Source: Sphingomonas cavernae (GTDB lineage Bacteria > Pseudomonadota > Alphaproteobacteria > Sphingomonadales > Sphingomonadaceae). From it: DNA of 64,000 bases. Under the pieces are notes generated by a model, which was given only the letters and a program-made list of their open reading frames with translations, was not told the origin of the DNA and did no database searches. Of this stretch, positions 51,785-63,172 are shown one piece after another (position 1 is the stretch's first letter; the number at the start of each line of letters is the position of its first letter). The position numbers and the translations under genes are program-made. Location of the stretch: positions 186,001 to 250,000 of the forward strand of contig NZ_QYUM01000004.1 of the NCBI RefSeq assembly GCF_003590775.1. The letters run 5' to 3'.

Positions 51785-51827
51785 GAGGGCCGGTGCCCGC
51801 TATGTGGTGGTTTGCAGTCATCGGCTT

Positions 51828-51859
51828 GAGCCCTCTCCCGCGAAGGCGGGAGAGGGCTC
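51828..51859. repeat. Hairpin repeat, possible terminator
   Basis: GAGCCCTCTCCCGC and GCGGGAGAGGGCTC form a perfect 14-bp stem with a four-base loop between convergent genes. No T-run follows. Confidence 0.6.
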
Positions 51860-51920
51860 GGACGGTATATCTGAAATTGGGCGTCAGCAGCCATCCCGGC
51901 TCATGCGTTCACAACCTGGA

Positions 51921-52391
51921 TCAGGCGCGGTCCACGCGCGCTGCGAAGCAGCCGCGCTTGGCATTGTGCACATGGATATAGCTGACCGAGGGATCGCCGA
52001 ACATCCGGTCGATCAGCGGCTCCAGATCAACACCGTCGACAACATCGGCATTGACCATCATGTCCCGCGCATCGAAGGCGCGGACCGAGAGCAGCCGGAC
52101 GGCCAATTGCTTCGGCACCGCATTCTCGTAGTGGGCCGCCTCGCGCGCGCCTTCGCGGACGAAGATCGCATGGCGCGAGCGATAGGGCGTATCGACGGGC
52201 AGATGCTCATGGTTGAGCAGCAGCACGGCGCCACCGGGCGGCACGTCCTCAAGCGTCACGCGACAGGGAAAGCCCACCTCCGCGTCCGATCGCATCCGGA
52301 TCACGCCGCGTTCGGCCAGCGCCGCGTCGTCGAGCCCGTAAAGCGGCGCGAAGGGTGCGGGGTCGAGCCCGGTGATCGCATAGCCGCTCAT
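51921..52391 (-). CDS. DUF1203-family protein
   Basis: 156 residues from the ATG at 52391, which overlaps the ada stop (ATGA). MSGYAITGLDPAPFAPLYGL starts the family, followed by GFPCRVTLEDVPPGGAVLLLNHEHL, a basic PYRSRHAIFVREGA and the closing YIHVHNAKRGCFAARVDR. Function is unknown; translational coupling to ada suggests a part in the response to alkylating agents. Confidence 0.82.
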   Translation of the reverse strand: MSGYAITGLDPAPFAPLYGLDDAALAERGVIRMRSDAEVGFPCRVTLEDVPPGGAVLLLNHEHLPVDTPYRSRHAIFVREGAREAAHYENAVPKQLAVRLLSVRAFDARDMMVNADVVDGVDLEPLIDRMFGDPSVSYIHVHNAKRGCFAARVDRA

Positions 52392-53425
52392 TCCACGCCC
52401 TCGCGCTTGAGCAGTTCGACCTTGCGCTCGATGCCATAGGCATAGCCGCCCATGCTGCCGTCGCTGCGATGCACGCGGTGGCAGGGGATGACGACGGCAA
52501 GGTGGTTCGCACCGCACGCGGTTCCCGCCGCGCGAACCGCTCGCGGATTGCCCGCAACCGCCGCCAGATCGGCATAGCTGCGCGTCTCGCCCGCCGGGAT
52601 CGCGCGCAGAGCCTGCCAGACAGCTTCCTGGAACGCGGTGCCCTGCACGTCGAGCGGCAGGTCATGATGGCGTTCGGGATGCTCGACCTCGGCGACGACC
52701 TTCTCCGCCAGTTCGGCGAGCGCCTTGCCGCCCGACTGGATGTCGGCATTGGGGAAACGCGCCTTCAGCGCCTCCTCGCCCTCCTCGAACGACACGCGGC
52801 ACAGCCCCTTGTCGGTCGCCGCGATCAGCAGCGGGCCAAGGCTTGTTCTGGCGACGGCCCAGCGAATCGTCACGCCCGCGCCGCCGCGCTTCCACGCGCT
52901 CGGCGTCATGCCAAGGCGCTTTCCCGCCTCGGCGTAGAAACGGCTGGGCCCTGAATAGCCCGCTTCATAGATCGCATCGGTCACTCTGTCCTCCGTCGAT
53001 AGCGCCTCTGCGGCCTTGCCGGCGCGCAATCCCCGCGCATAGGCGGCGGGGGTCACGCCGGTGGCGCGCTTGAACAGGCGGTGGAAATGGTGCGGGGCAT
53101 AGCCGACCCGCATGGCAAGTTCGTCGAGCGAGACCGGCTCCTCGGCCGCCTCGAGCAGTTCGATCGCGTGCGCGACCGCAACGCGTTCGCGTCCCACCTC
53201 ATCGGGCTTGCAGCGCAGGCAGGCGCGGTAGCCCGCCGCCCGCGCCGCCTCGCCGTCGCGAAAGAAGCTGACATGCGCGCGCTTGGGATGGCGCGCGGGG
53301 CAGCTCGGCTTGCAATAGATGCCCGTGGTCTTAACGGCGCCAACGAACTTGCCGTCAAAGCTGCGGTCGCGGCGCTCAAAGGCGGCCCATGCCAGATCGG
53401 CGTCGATGAGGGTTTCGGTGCTCAT
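52388..53425 (-). CDS. ada: Ada: bifunctional transcriptional activator / O6-alkylguanine-DNA alkyltransferase
   Basis: 345 residues, full length. The N-terminal Ada zinc domain has the methyl-acceptor Cys in GIYCKPSCPARHPKR and the other zinc ligands in CLRCKPDE. An AraC-type helix-turn-helix region (LDELAMRVGYAPHHFHRLFKRATG) follows. The C-terminal alkyltransferase has the acceptor Cys in VIPCHRVHRSDGSMGGY. Methylation of the N-terminal Cys turns it into an activator of its own operon. It is divergent from panE. Confidence 0.95.
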   Translation of the reverse strand: MSTETLIDADLAWAAFERRDRSFDGKFVGAVKTTGIYCKPSCPARHPKRAHVSFFRDGEAARAAGYRACLRCKPDEVGRERVAVAHAIELLEAAEEPVSLDELAMRVGYAPHHFHRLFKRATGVTPAAYARGLRAGKAAEALSTEDRVTDAIYEAGYSGPSRFYAEAGKRLGMTPSAWKRGGAGVTIRWAVARTSLGPLLIAATDKGLCRVSFEEGEEALKARFPNADIQSGGKALAELAEKVVAEVEHPERHHDLPLDVQGTAFQEAVWQALRAIPAGETRSYADLAAVAGNPRAVRAAGTACGANHLAVVIPCHRVHRSDGSMGGYAYGIERKVELLKREGVE

Positions 53426-53504
53426 GCGTCCTATCTAGTGCATGGCCGCGCCGCGATCATCCCGCACCTTGCGTTCAAAGCGAAACTGTGGCGAGGCGTG
53501 CCGC

Positions 53505-54464
53505 ATGAAGGTCGGAATAGTCGGTGCCGGCGCGATCGGCGGATGGATCGGTGCAAAGCTGGCGGACACGGGATCGCCCGTTTCGGTGCTGGCGCGCGGG
53601 GCGACGCTCGCCGCGATCCGCGCGAACGGCCTCCTGCTGCACGAGGACGGGGGCAGCATCGCGGCGCCGGTCGCGGTATCCGACAACAGCACGGACCTCG
53701 GCCCGCAGGACCTGCTCGTCATCGCGGTCAAGGCGCCCGCGCTGCGCGCAGCGGCCGAGGCGATAAGACCTTTGATCGACGCGCGCACGGTGATCGTTCC
53801 GATGCTCAACGGCGTGCCCTGGTGGTTCCTCGGCGACAAACCCGCGCTGCGTCCCGAATCGCTCGATCCCGATGGCGCGATCGGGGCGGTGCTGCCCGGC
53901 GATCAGTTGATCGGCTGCGTCGTCCACGCCTCCTGCGCCTCCCCCGAACCCGGCGTCGTCCACCGCCATTTCGGCAAGGGGCTGATCCTCGGTGAGCCTT
54001 CGGGCGCGATGACCGATCGGCTCGAACGCGTCGCTACGCTGTTCCGCGAAGCCGGGCTCGACATCACGACGAGCGACCGGATCCAGCAGGACATCTGGTA
54101 CAAGCTCTGGGGCAACATGACGATGAACCCCATCTCCGCGCTCACGCGCGCCACCGCCGACCGCATTCTTGATGACGACCTCGTGTCCGCCTTCGCGCTC
54201 CAGATCATGGCCGAGGCCGCCAAAATCGGGGCAGCGATCGGCTGTCCGATCGCGGAGAGCGGCGAGGATCGGATGCTGGTCACGCGCAAGCTGGGGGCGT
54301 TCAAGACGTCGATGCTGCAGGATGTCGAGGCAGGGCGTCCCATCGAGCTCGACGCGCTGCTCGCCGCGCCGCGAGCGATCGGCCAGCGCGTCGGAATCGC
54401 GACGCCCTATATGGACGCGCTGCTCGGCCTCACGCGGCTGTTCGATTCGAACCGCGTTCTCTGA
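53505..54464 (+). CDS. 2-dehydropantoate 2-reductase-family protein
   Basis: 319 residues from the ATG at 53505 (MKVGIVGAGAIGGWIGAKL). The NADP-binding loop GAGAIGG, the Lys in VIAVKAPALR, the NGVPWWF segment and the catalytic region DIWYKLWGNMTMNPISALT are present. The reaction makes pantoate for coenzyme A. Because many genomes have several PanE-like paralogues, a role in pantothenate synthesis is not certain, and no panB/C is nearby. Confidence 0.85.
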   Translation: MKVGIVGAGAIGGWIGAKLADTGSPVSVLARGATLAAIRANGLLLHEDGGSIAAPVAVSDNSTDLGPQDLLVIAVKAPALRAAAEAIRPLIDARTVIVPMLNGVPWWFLGDKPALRPESLDPDGAIGAVLPGDQLIGCVVHASCASPEPGVVHRHFGKGLILGEPSGAMTDRLERVATLFREAGLDITTSDRIQQDIWYKLWGNMTMNPISALTRATADRILDDDLVSAFALQIMAEAAKIGAAIGCPIAESGEDRMLVTRKLGAFKTSMLQDVEAGRPIELDALLAAPRAIGQRVGIATPYMDALLGLTRLFDSNRVL

Positions 54465-55016
54465 TCAGTCGAACAGGTCGCGCGTTCGCAGTTCGGCGAC
54501 GTTTGCGCCTTCGTGGCGCAGCAGCGCCATCTTCATCGGCAGACCTCCGCCAAAGCCGGTGAGCGAGCCGTCGCTTCCCACGACGCGGTGGCACGGCACC
54601 ACGATCGCCACGGGATTGGCGCCATTGGCTGCCCCCACCGCGCGCACCGCATCGGGGCTGCCGATGCTGGCGGCGAGCGCGGCATAGCTCGTCGTCTCGC
54701 CGACCGGGATGGCGTAGAGCGCGTCCCATACGCGCTGCTGCAACGCCGTGCCGCGCGTCGTCCAGCGGATGCGGGACAAAGCGCTCATGTCCCCGTCGCA
54801 ATAATCGGCCAGCGCCGCCTTGATCGCCGCGGGTGCCTTGCCTTCGCGGCTGACGTTTGTGCCATATTGCCGGCGCAGCGATCCCTCGAGCCAGCTATCC
54901 CGACCCGGCAGCGACAATGCGCGGAGCACACCCTCCTCGTCACTCACCAACACCAGCTCGCCGAAACATGTGCTGATCCGGTCGTGCGTCAGGCGGGGTC
55001 CATCCATTTCGGTCAT
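54465..55016 (-). CDS. ogt: Methylated-DNA-protein cysteine methyltransferase
   Basis: 183 residues from the ATG at 55016; an ATG at 55010 is equally possible. The N-terminal ribonuclease-like part precedes TALQQRVWDALYAIPVGETTSYAALA. The methyl-acceptor Cys is in AIVVPCHRVVGSDGSLTGFGGGL. It repairs O6-methylguanine stoichiometrically and, unlike the ada product nearby, has no regulatory domain. The stop abuts that of the convergent panE-like gene. Confidence 0.93.
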   Translation of the reverse strand: MTEMDGPRLTHDRISTCFGELVLVSDEEGVLRALSLPGRDSWLEGSLRRQYGTNVSREGKAPAAIKAALADYCDGDMSALSRIRWTTRGTALQQRVWDALYAIPVGETTSYAALAASIGSPDAVRAVGAANGANPVAIVVPCHRVVGSDGSLTGFGGGLPMKMALLRHEGANVAELRTRDLFD

Positions 55017-55076
55017 CCGGCTTTCTCGAACTCCTCGTTGCGCGCGTAAACGAAAGGGCCTCGATTGAATTGTATC

Positions 55077-55169
55077 GTCATGCTGAACTTGTTTCAGCAT
55101 CCATGAACACCGCATCATCAGGTCTTGCGTCGTCAGTGTTCATGGACCCTGAATCAAGTTCAGGGTGAC
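55077..55169. repeat. Paired repeat of the GTCATGCTGAACTTG family
   Basis: GTCATGCTGAACTTGTTTCAG at 55077 faces CTGAATCAAGTTCAGGGTGAC ending at 55169; an inner CATGAACAC / GTGTTCATG pair is perfect. It lies between the ogt start and the chemoreceptor stop. Confidence 0.8.
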
Positions 55170-55196
55170 GCAACTGAATCAATCTCGTAGCGCACC

Positions 55197-56954
55197 CTAG
55201 ACGGCCTTCACGCCCTCCACCATCCGTGCGATCTCACCACGCAGATACTCGGTCTGGTGCGCAATATCGTCAGCAGTCGCGCTGAGATTGGCGGCCATGC
55301 GGCGCGCGGCCTCTGCGCGCCCCCGCAGCCCGATCATGGAACTGGCGGTCTCACGGCTGCCCGAATCGACGAGCGCTATCGAGCCGACGATCTCGCGGCT
55401 CGCGTTGCTCTGCTGCTCGACCGCGTGCGCGATGACTTCGGCCGATTGTTCGAGCCCGGTGACCAGCGAATCGATCTGGTGAAAGCTCTGCATCGCGTCG
55501 CTCGCGGTCGCACCGATCGTGCCCAGGCGCTCGCCGATCGTAGCGGCCGCCGCCTGCGTCTGACGCGCCAGCCCTTTCACTTCATCGGCGACGACCGCGA
55601 AGCCCGCCCCCGCCTGCCCCGCGCGCGACGCCTCGATCGACGCATTGAGCGCGAGCAGGTTGGTCTGCTTGGCGATCCCCGTGATCAGCGTGAGCACGTC
55701 GGTGATCTCGGAAACCAGATCGCCGAGCCGGGTCGCGCGGTGCTTGCTGTTCGCCGCCTGGTCGCGCACCGTCCGCGCATTTGCGCGGGCTTCATCGGCA
55801 TGGTCGCGGATGCGCGCGATCGCTTCGGCCAGCGCCTGCCCGCTATCGGAAACAACGCGCACCGTCGTCGCGGTCTGGTCTGCGAGCGTGGCCGCCGATA
55901 GCGCATAGGCTTCGGACACCCCCGCCTCGCTCGACACCGCCGAGGCGGCCGCGCGCATGTCGCCGCCCGCCTGCACCAGATTGGCGACGATTCGCGCAAT
56001 ATCCTGTTCGAAGCGCGCGAACAGCGCGTCGAGTTCGGCGGCACGGCGATCCTTGCTGCGCAGCATCTCGGCGTCGTTCGCGCGCAACTCGCTCTCGATC
56101 CTGAGCGCTTCCTGCTCGAGCCGCCGCGCCTCGCCCGCGCGCTCACGCGCGAACAGCAACGCACGGGCGATGTCACCGATCTCGTCGCGACGCTCGAGCC
56201 CCGGAATGGCTACGCTCCCCCCGGTCAGCCCGATCTGCCTCGTCGCCGCCGCGATATCCTCAAGCGGCCCGTTGATCTCGCTGGTCGCCGTTTTGACGCC
56301 CCAGAAACCGATCCAGAGCGCGATGAGCGTCAGCAACAGCGCGATGGCCCAGGCGAACAGGAAGCCCCATTTCAGCAATCGCCCCTCATGCGCCGCGTCG
56401 GCGCGCAGTTCCCCTACGAGATCGCGGCTGCTCGCCATCAACGGATCGACGGCCGCGTAGAGCGGGCCGCTGACGAAGAAGTCGAGATTCTCGATGCGCC
56501 CTGAGCGCAGCATCGCCACCAGCCTTGCGGTCGTGCGCTCGGCCTCGGCGCGCGCCAGTTCGATTCGCGCGATATCGCCGGCGCGGCGCGTGCCGAGATC
56601 GCTGGAGCGAAACCTCTGCCACGCGGCGTCGGCCTCGGCGGTCGCCGCCTGCACCGCGCCGACCCCGCTTGCCGCGGACATGTTGCCGCTGCGCACCTTG
56701 TTCGCGATCGCCAGCGCCTCGGCATAGCCGTTCGAGACCGCCTGGACGTCGCTCATCGGCTGGATGCGATCGTCGAGCAGCGTCGAGACTGCACTCTGCG
56801 TCGCGACCGTACTTGCCACCAGCGAAAGCACCAGCACCGCCTGAATCGCGAGCAGCGCGCTCAGGATCAGCTTAAGCCGCCCCTTGATCGACCCGTCGAG
56901 CCCAAACCGCACCGCGGTGCGACGGACGCGCGCGAAGCCAGATTCCATTTTCAT
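55197..56954 (-). CDS. Methyl-accepting chemotaxis protein
   Basis: 585 residues from the ATG at 56954 (MKMES); MES at 56948 is possible. Transmembrane segments at about 27-50 and 187-212 bound a helical periplasmic domain. HAMP follows ([19 protein letters not shown]...), then the signalling domain with [23 protein letters not shown], which is the conserved hairpin tip. No CheR-binding pentapeptide at the C-terminus. It is 42 kb from the che operon, but shares a CtrA-like upstream site with cheA. Confidence 0.93.
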   Translation of the reverse strand: MKMESGFARVRRTAVRFGLDGSIKGRLKLILSALLAIQAVLVLSLVASTVATQSAVSTLLDDRIQPMSDVQAVSNGYAEALAIANKVRSGNMSAASGVGAVQAATAEADAAWQRFRSSDLGTRRAGDIARIELARAEAERTTARLVAMLRSGRIENLDFFVSGPLYAAVDPLMASSRDLVGELRADAAHEGRLLKWGFLFAWAIALLLTLIALWIGFWGVKTATSEINGPLEDIAAATRQIGLTGGSVAIPGLERRDEIGDIARALLFARERAGEARRLEQEALRIESELRANDAEMLRSKDRRAAELDALFARFEQDIARIVANLVQAGGDMRAAASAVSSEAGVSEAYALSAATLADQTATTVRVVSDSGQALAEAIARIRDHADEARANARTVRDQAANSKHRATRLGDLVSEITDVLTLITGIAKQTNLLALNASIEASRAGQAGAGFAVVADEVKGLARQTQAAAATIGERLGTIGATASDAMQSFHQIDSLVTGLEQSAEVIAHAVEQQSNASREIVGSIALVDSGSRETASSMIGLRGRAEAARRMAANLSATADDIAHQTEYLRGEIARMVEGVKAV

Positions 56955-57019
56955 CGTAATTGCGACCCGGTTTCGATTTGCCCCGGCACCGCCTCTCGCA
57001 GCGAATGCTGAAAGCAGGG

Positions 57020-57034
57020 TTAATTTTGTGTTAC
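57020..57034 (-). promoter_or_regulatory. Candidate CtrA binding site upstream of the chemoreceptor gene
   Basis: TTAA, seven bases, TTAC: seven of eight consensus positions, 66-80 bases upstream of the start at 56954. It shares the preceding CAGGG with the cheA site at 13174-13188. Confidence 0.45.
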
Positions 57035-57224
57035 ACTTCAATGACAGCGGGCGTCCTCCGTCTGCGTCTGCGATCGTTCTTGATCGGCCCCGATCGACGG
57101 CGGTTACGCATCTTGCATCGCAGCACAACCGATGCTAGCAGCCGCCCGACCCAGATAGGGGCGCGGTTGCCGCCCCCTTTTCGCATGGGGCCAATTCCGT
57201 TTGTTCTTAGGGGACACAAGGCGC

Positions 57225-59311
<2,087 letters not shown>

Positions 59312-59319
59312 GAAACCGT

Positions 59320-59371
59320 GTGTCCCGGCGAAGGCCGGGACCCAGACTGGACCCCGGCCTTCGCCGGGGTG
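59320..59371. repeat. Paired inverted repeat inside the ATP synthase operon (atpA-atpG)
   Basis: GTGTCCCGGCGAAGGCCGGG at 59320 is followed by CCCCGGCCTTCGCCGGGGTG ending near 59371. The two hairpins fill most of the 85-base gap. The atpG ribosome binding site lies after the repeat. Confidence 0.85.
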
Positions 59372-59396
59372 CTAAAAGGGACGAATGTAGGGACAC

Positions 59397-60275
59397 ATGG
59401 CTAGCCTCAAGGCCCTCAAGATCCGTATCGGCTCGGTGAAGTCGACGCAGAAGATCACCAAGGCGATGAAGATGGTCGCCGCCGCCAAGCTGCGCCGCGC
59501 GCAGGAAGCGGCGGTCGCCGGTCGTCCCTATGCCGAGCGCCTCGAAAAGGTGATGGGCAGCCTTGCCTCCAAGGTGACCATCAGCGCATCGAGCCCCAAG
59601 CTCCTAGCGGGCACCGGCAGCGATCAGGTTCACCTGATCATCGTCGCGACCTCGGAGCGCGGCCTTGCGGGCGCGTTCAACACCAACATTGTCCGCGCCG
59701 CACGCAAAAAGGCCGACGAGCTGGTCGCAGCCGGCAAGACCGTGAAGTTCTACATCGCCGGCAAGAAGGGTCGCGCGGTGATCAAGCGCTTCCACGCCAA
59801 GCAGATCCTCGCCGATCATGAGATGGGCCACATCAAGAACGTCGCGTTCACCGATGCGCAGGCGCTCGCCGAGGATGTCATCCGCCGCTACGAGGCGGGC
59901 GAGTTCGACGTCGCGCACCTGTTCTACGCGAAGTTCCAGTCGGCGCTCGTCCAGATCCCGACGGGCCAGCAGATCATCCCCGTGCCGCTTCCCGAGAGCA
60001 GCGCCGATACGGGTTCGGGTGCGGCCGTGGAATATGAGCCCGACGAGGAATCGATCCTCGCCGACCTGCTTCCGCGTAACGTCGCGATCCAGATCTTCCG
60101 CGCGCTCCTCGAAAATGCCGCGTCCGAACAGGGCAGCCGCATGAACGCGATGGACAACGCCACGCGCAACGCGGGCGACATGATCAACCGGCTCAGCATC
60201 CAGTATAACCGGACGCGCCAGGCCGCGATCACCACCGAACTCGTCGAAATCATCTCCGGCGCCGAAGCGCTCTAA
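59397..60275 (+). CDS. atpG: ATP synthase F1 subunit gamma
   Basis: 292 residues. The N-terminal LKALKIRIGSVKSTQKITKAMKMVAAAKLRRA and the C-terminal MNAMDNATRNAGDMINRLSIQYNRTRQAAIT coiled-coil helices form the rotating central shaft. Normal length, no insertion. Confidence 0.97.
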   Translation: MASLKALKIRIGSVKSTQKITKAMKMVAAAKLRRAQEAAVAGRPYAERLEKVMGSLASKVTISASSPKLLAGTGSDQVHLIIVATSERGLAGAFNTNIVRAARKKADELVAAGKTVKFYIAGKKGRAVIKRFHAKQILADHEMGHIKNVAFTDAQALAEDVIRRYEAGEFDVAHLFYAKFQSALVQIPTGQQIIPVPLPESSADTGSGAAVEYEPDEESILADLLPRNVAIQIFRALLENAASEQGSRMNAMDNATRNAGDMINRLSIQYNRTRQAAITTELVEIISGAEAL

Positions 60276-61871
<1,596 letters not shown>

Positions 61872-61879
61872 CCGAGTTC

Positions 61880-62008
61880 CCCTCCCGCTCGCGGGAGGGG
61901 GGTTCCAAAAAACGGACATGCTCCAGCATGTTCGTTTTTGAAACCGGGTGGGCCTGTTTTGAGGCCTGCCCATTCCCACCCCCGACCCCTCCCGCAAGCG
62001 GGAGGGGA
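61880..62008. repeat. Paired inverted repeat inside the ATP synthase operon (atpD-atpC)
   Basis: CCCCTCCCGCTCGCGGGAGG at 61880 faces CCCCTCCCGCAAGCGGGAGG ending at 62008; inside, AAACGGACATGCTCCAGCATG / CGTTTT and GGCCTG / CAGGCC-like stems are seen. It makes the gap 150 bases. Confidence 0.8.
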
Positions 62009-62021
62009 GTGAGAAAAACGA

Positions 62022-62282
62022 ATGGCAAGCCTCCACTTCGAACTCGTCACCCCCGAAAAGCTCGTCCGCTCGGAGGAAGTCCACATGGTGGTCGTCCCCG
62101 GCACCGAGGGCGAATTCGGCGTGCTCGCCGGCCACGCGCCCTTCATGTCGACGATCAAGGACGGCGATCTCGCGATCTATAAGAGTGAGAATGCCGAGCC
62201 GGTAAAGATCCGCATCGAGGGCGGCTTTGCCGAGGTCAACGAAAAGGGCCTGACGGTGCTGGCGGAGAAGGCGGAAGTCTGA
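62022..62282 (+). CDS. atpC: ATP synthase F1 subunit epsilon, short form
   Basis: 86 residues. The N-terminal beta-sandwich is complete: [37 protein letters not shown] and [19 protein letters not shown]. The C-terminal two-helix domain found in most bacteria (total about 130 residues) is missing; the gene ends in a normal stop. That domain acts as an inhibitor of ATP hydrolysis elsewhere. The short form is typical of this lineage as far as is known, so it is not a truncation by accident. Confidence 0.95.
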   Translation: MASLHFELVTPEKLVRSEEVHMVVVPGTEGEFGVLAGHAPFMSTIKDGDLAIYKSENAEPVKIRIEGGFAEVNEKGLTVLAEKAEV

Positions 62283-62304
62283 TCGCCTCCCAATGCGCTT
62301 TTGA

Positions 62305-62335
62305 AGGGGCGGTGCGAAAGCGCCGCCCTTTTCTG
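62305..62335 (+). terminator. Rho-independent terminator of the ATP synthase operon
   Basis: AGGGGCGGTGCG and CGCCGCCCTTTT pair over eight bases with one G-U around GAAA, followed by TTTTCTGTTT. Confidence 0.85.
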
Positions 62336-62358
62336 TTTCAGCACCAGCCCGAAACTAA

Positions 62359-62522
62359 AGCATCGAGCGTAAAATGTGCATCATGATGCCGCTCATCCTG
62401 AGGAGCCGTTGAGCGAAGCCGAAACGGCGTCTCGAAGGACGCACTGAGCTGATCCTTCGAGACGGGTCTTCGCCAAGCTCAGCCCCTCCTCAGGATGAGC
62501 GGTTCTGATTTACGCTGGATGC
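62359..62522. repeat. About 165-bp composite repeat (copy 4 of 4)
   Basis: Outer arms AGCATCGAGCGTAAA (62359-62373) and TTTACGCTGGATGC (62509-62522) are inverted, as in copy 1. Inside are CCGCTCATCCTGAGGAG and CTCCTCAGGATGAGCGG. The segment after the atp terminator up to 62578 holds only this and the next repeat. Confidence 0.85.
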
Positions 62523-62536
62523 CATAGAAAAACATC

Positions 62537-62566
62537 GTGTCATTCCCGCTTTCGCGGGAATGACAC
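62537..62566. repeat. Single hairpin, GTCATTCCCGC family
   Basis: GTGTCATTCCCGC and GCGGGAATGACAC are joined by a four-base loop, i.e. the two arms without the usual spacer. It follows the stop of the opposing gene by 12 bases and may serve as its terminator. Confidence 0.8.
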
Positions 62567-62578
62567 CGAGGGGGAGAT

Positions 62579-63031
62579 CTACTTCCGCTTATACTCCCAG
62601 CGCACCGCCCTGCTGCCGTCGGCCATTGCGATTTCACCGATCAGCAGATCGCCCTCGCGCCAGTAGCGGACGCGCTGGGGATAGTCGTTCTCGCGGTTGT
62701 GGAAGGTGACGCCGGACGTCGCATCCGCACGCCACGCAAAGGGAGTCCGCTTCACGCCATTGGGCGACGCCCAGAAGGTCATACCGTCGCCCGACGGAGC
62801 GGCGATGATCTGCATTGCCTCCCACAGGTCCACACTCTCGCCCTTGCCGCTCCGGCTGCTCCCCAGCATCATGCCGCCCCGCGCGCCCGTCCAGCATTCC
62901 TCGGTCCAGCGATCACCGGCATTCTGCTCCCAGCAGCCGGCCATCCAGCCCGGCAAGGCGGGCTCCTTTTCCGCCGCGCCCATCAACATCGTCGACGCAG
63001 CCACCGCGATCAGAAAATGTCGCACCGCCAT
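62579..63031 (-). CDS. Exported DUF6265-type protein
   Basis: 150 residues from the ATG at 63031 (MAVRHFLIAVAASTMLMGAA), whose N-terminus is a signal peptide. The mature part begins LPGWMAGCWEQ, then ERWTEECWTGARGGMMLGSSRSG-like sequence, and later VTFHNRENDYPQRVRYWREG. The pattern (W-M-x-G-C-W, then G-x-M-x-G) fits DUF6265, a lipocalin-like beta-barrel family of unknown function. A longer start at 63070 is unlikely. Confidence 0.78.
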   Translation of the reverse strand: MAVRHFLIAVAASTMLMGAAEKEPALPGWMAGCWEQNAGDRWTEECWTGARGGMMLGSSRSGKGESVDLWEAMQIIAAPSGDGMTFWASPNGVKRTPFAWRADATSGVTFHNRENDYPQRVRYWREGDLLIGEIAMADGSRAVRWEYKRK

Positions 63032-63172
63032 TTGACCATCCTTCCTCAATCCTGCGCGCTTTTGACACATCGGCTCGAGAATCGCCGAAATTAGGCAATT
63101 GTCAAAGTTTCCGCCCTATTCACCTTTTCCATCAATGCCCGTTGGGGGCCGGACAAGGGATTGCAGGCAGGC

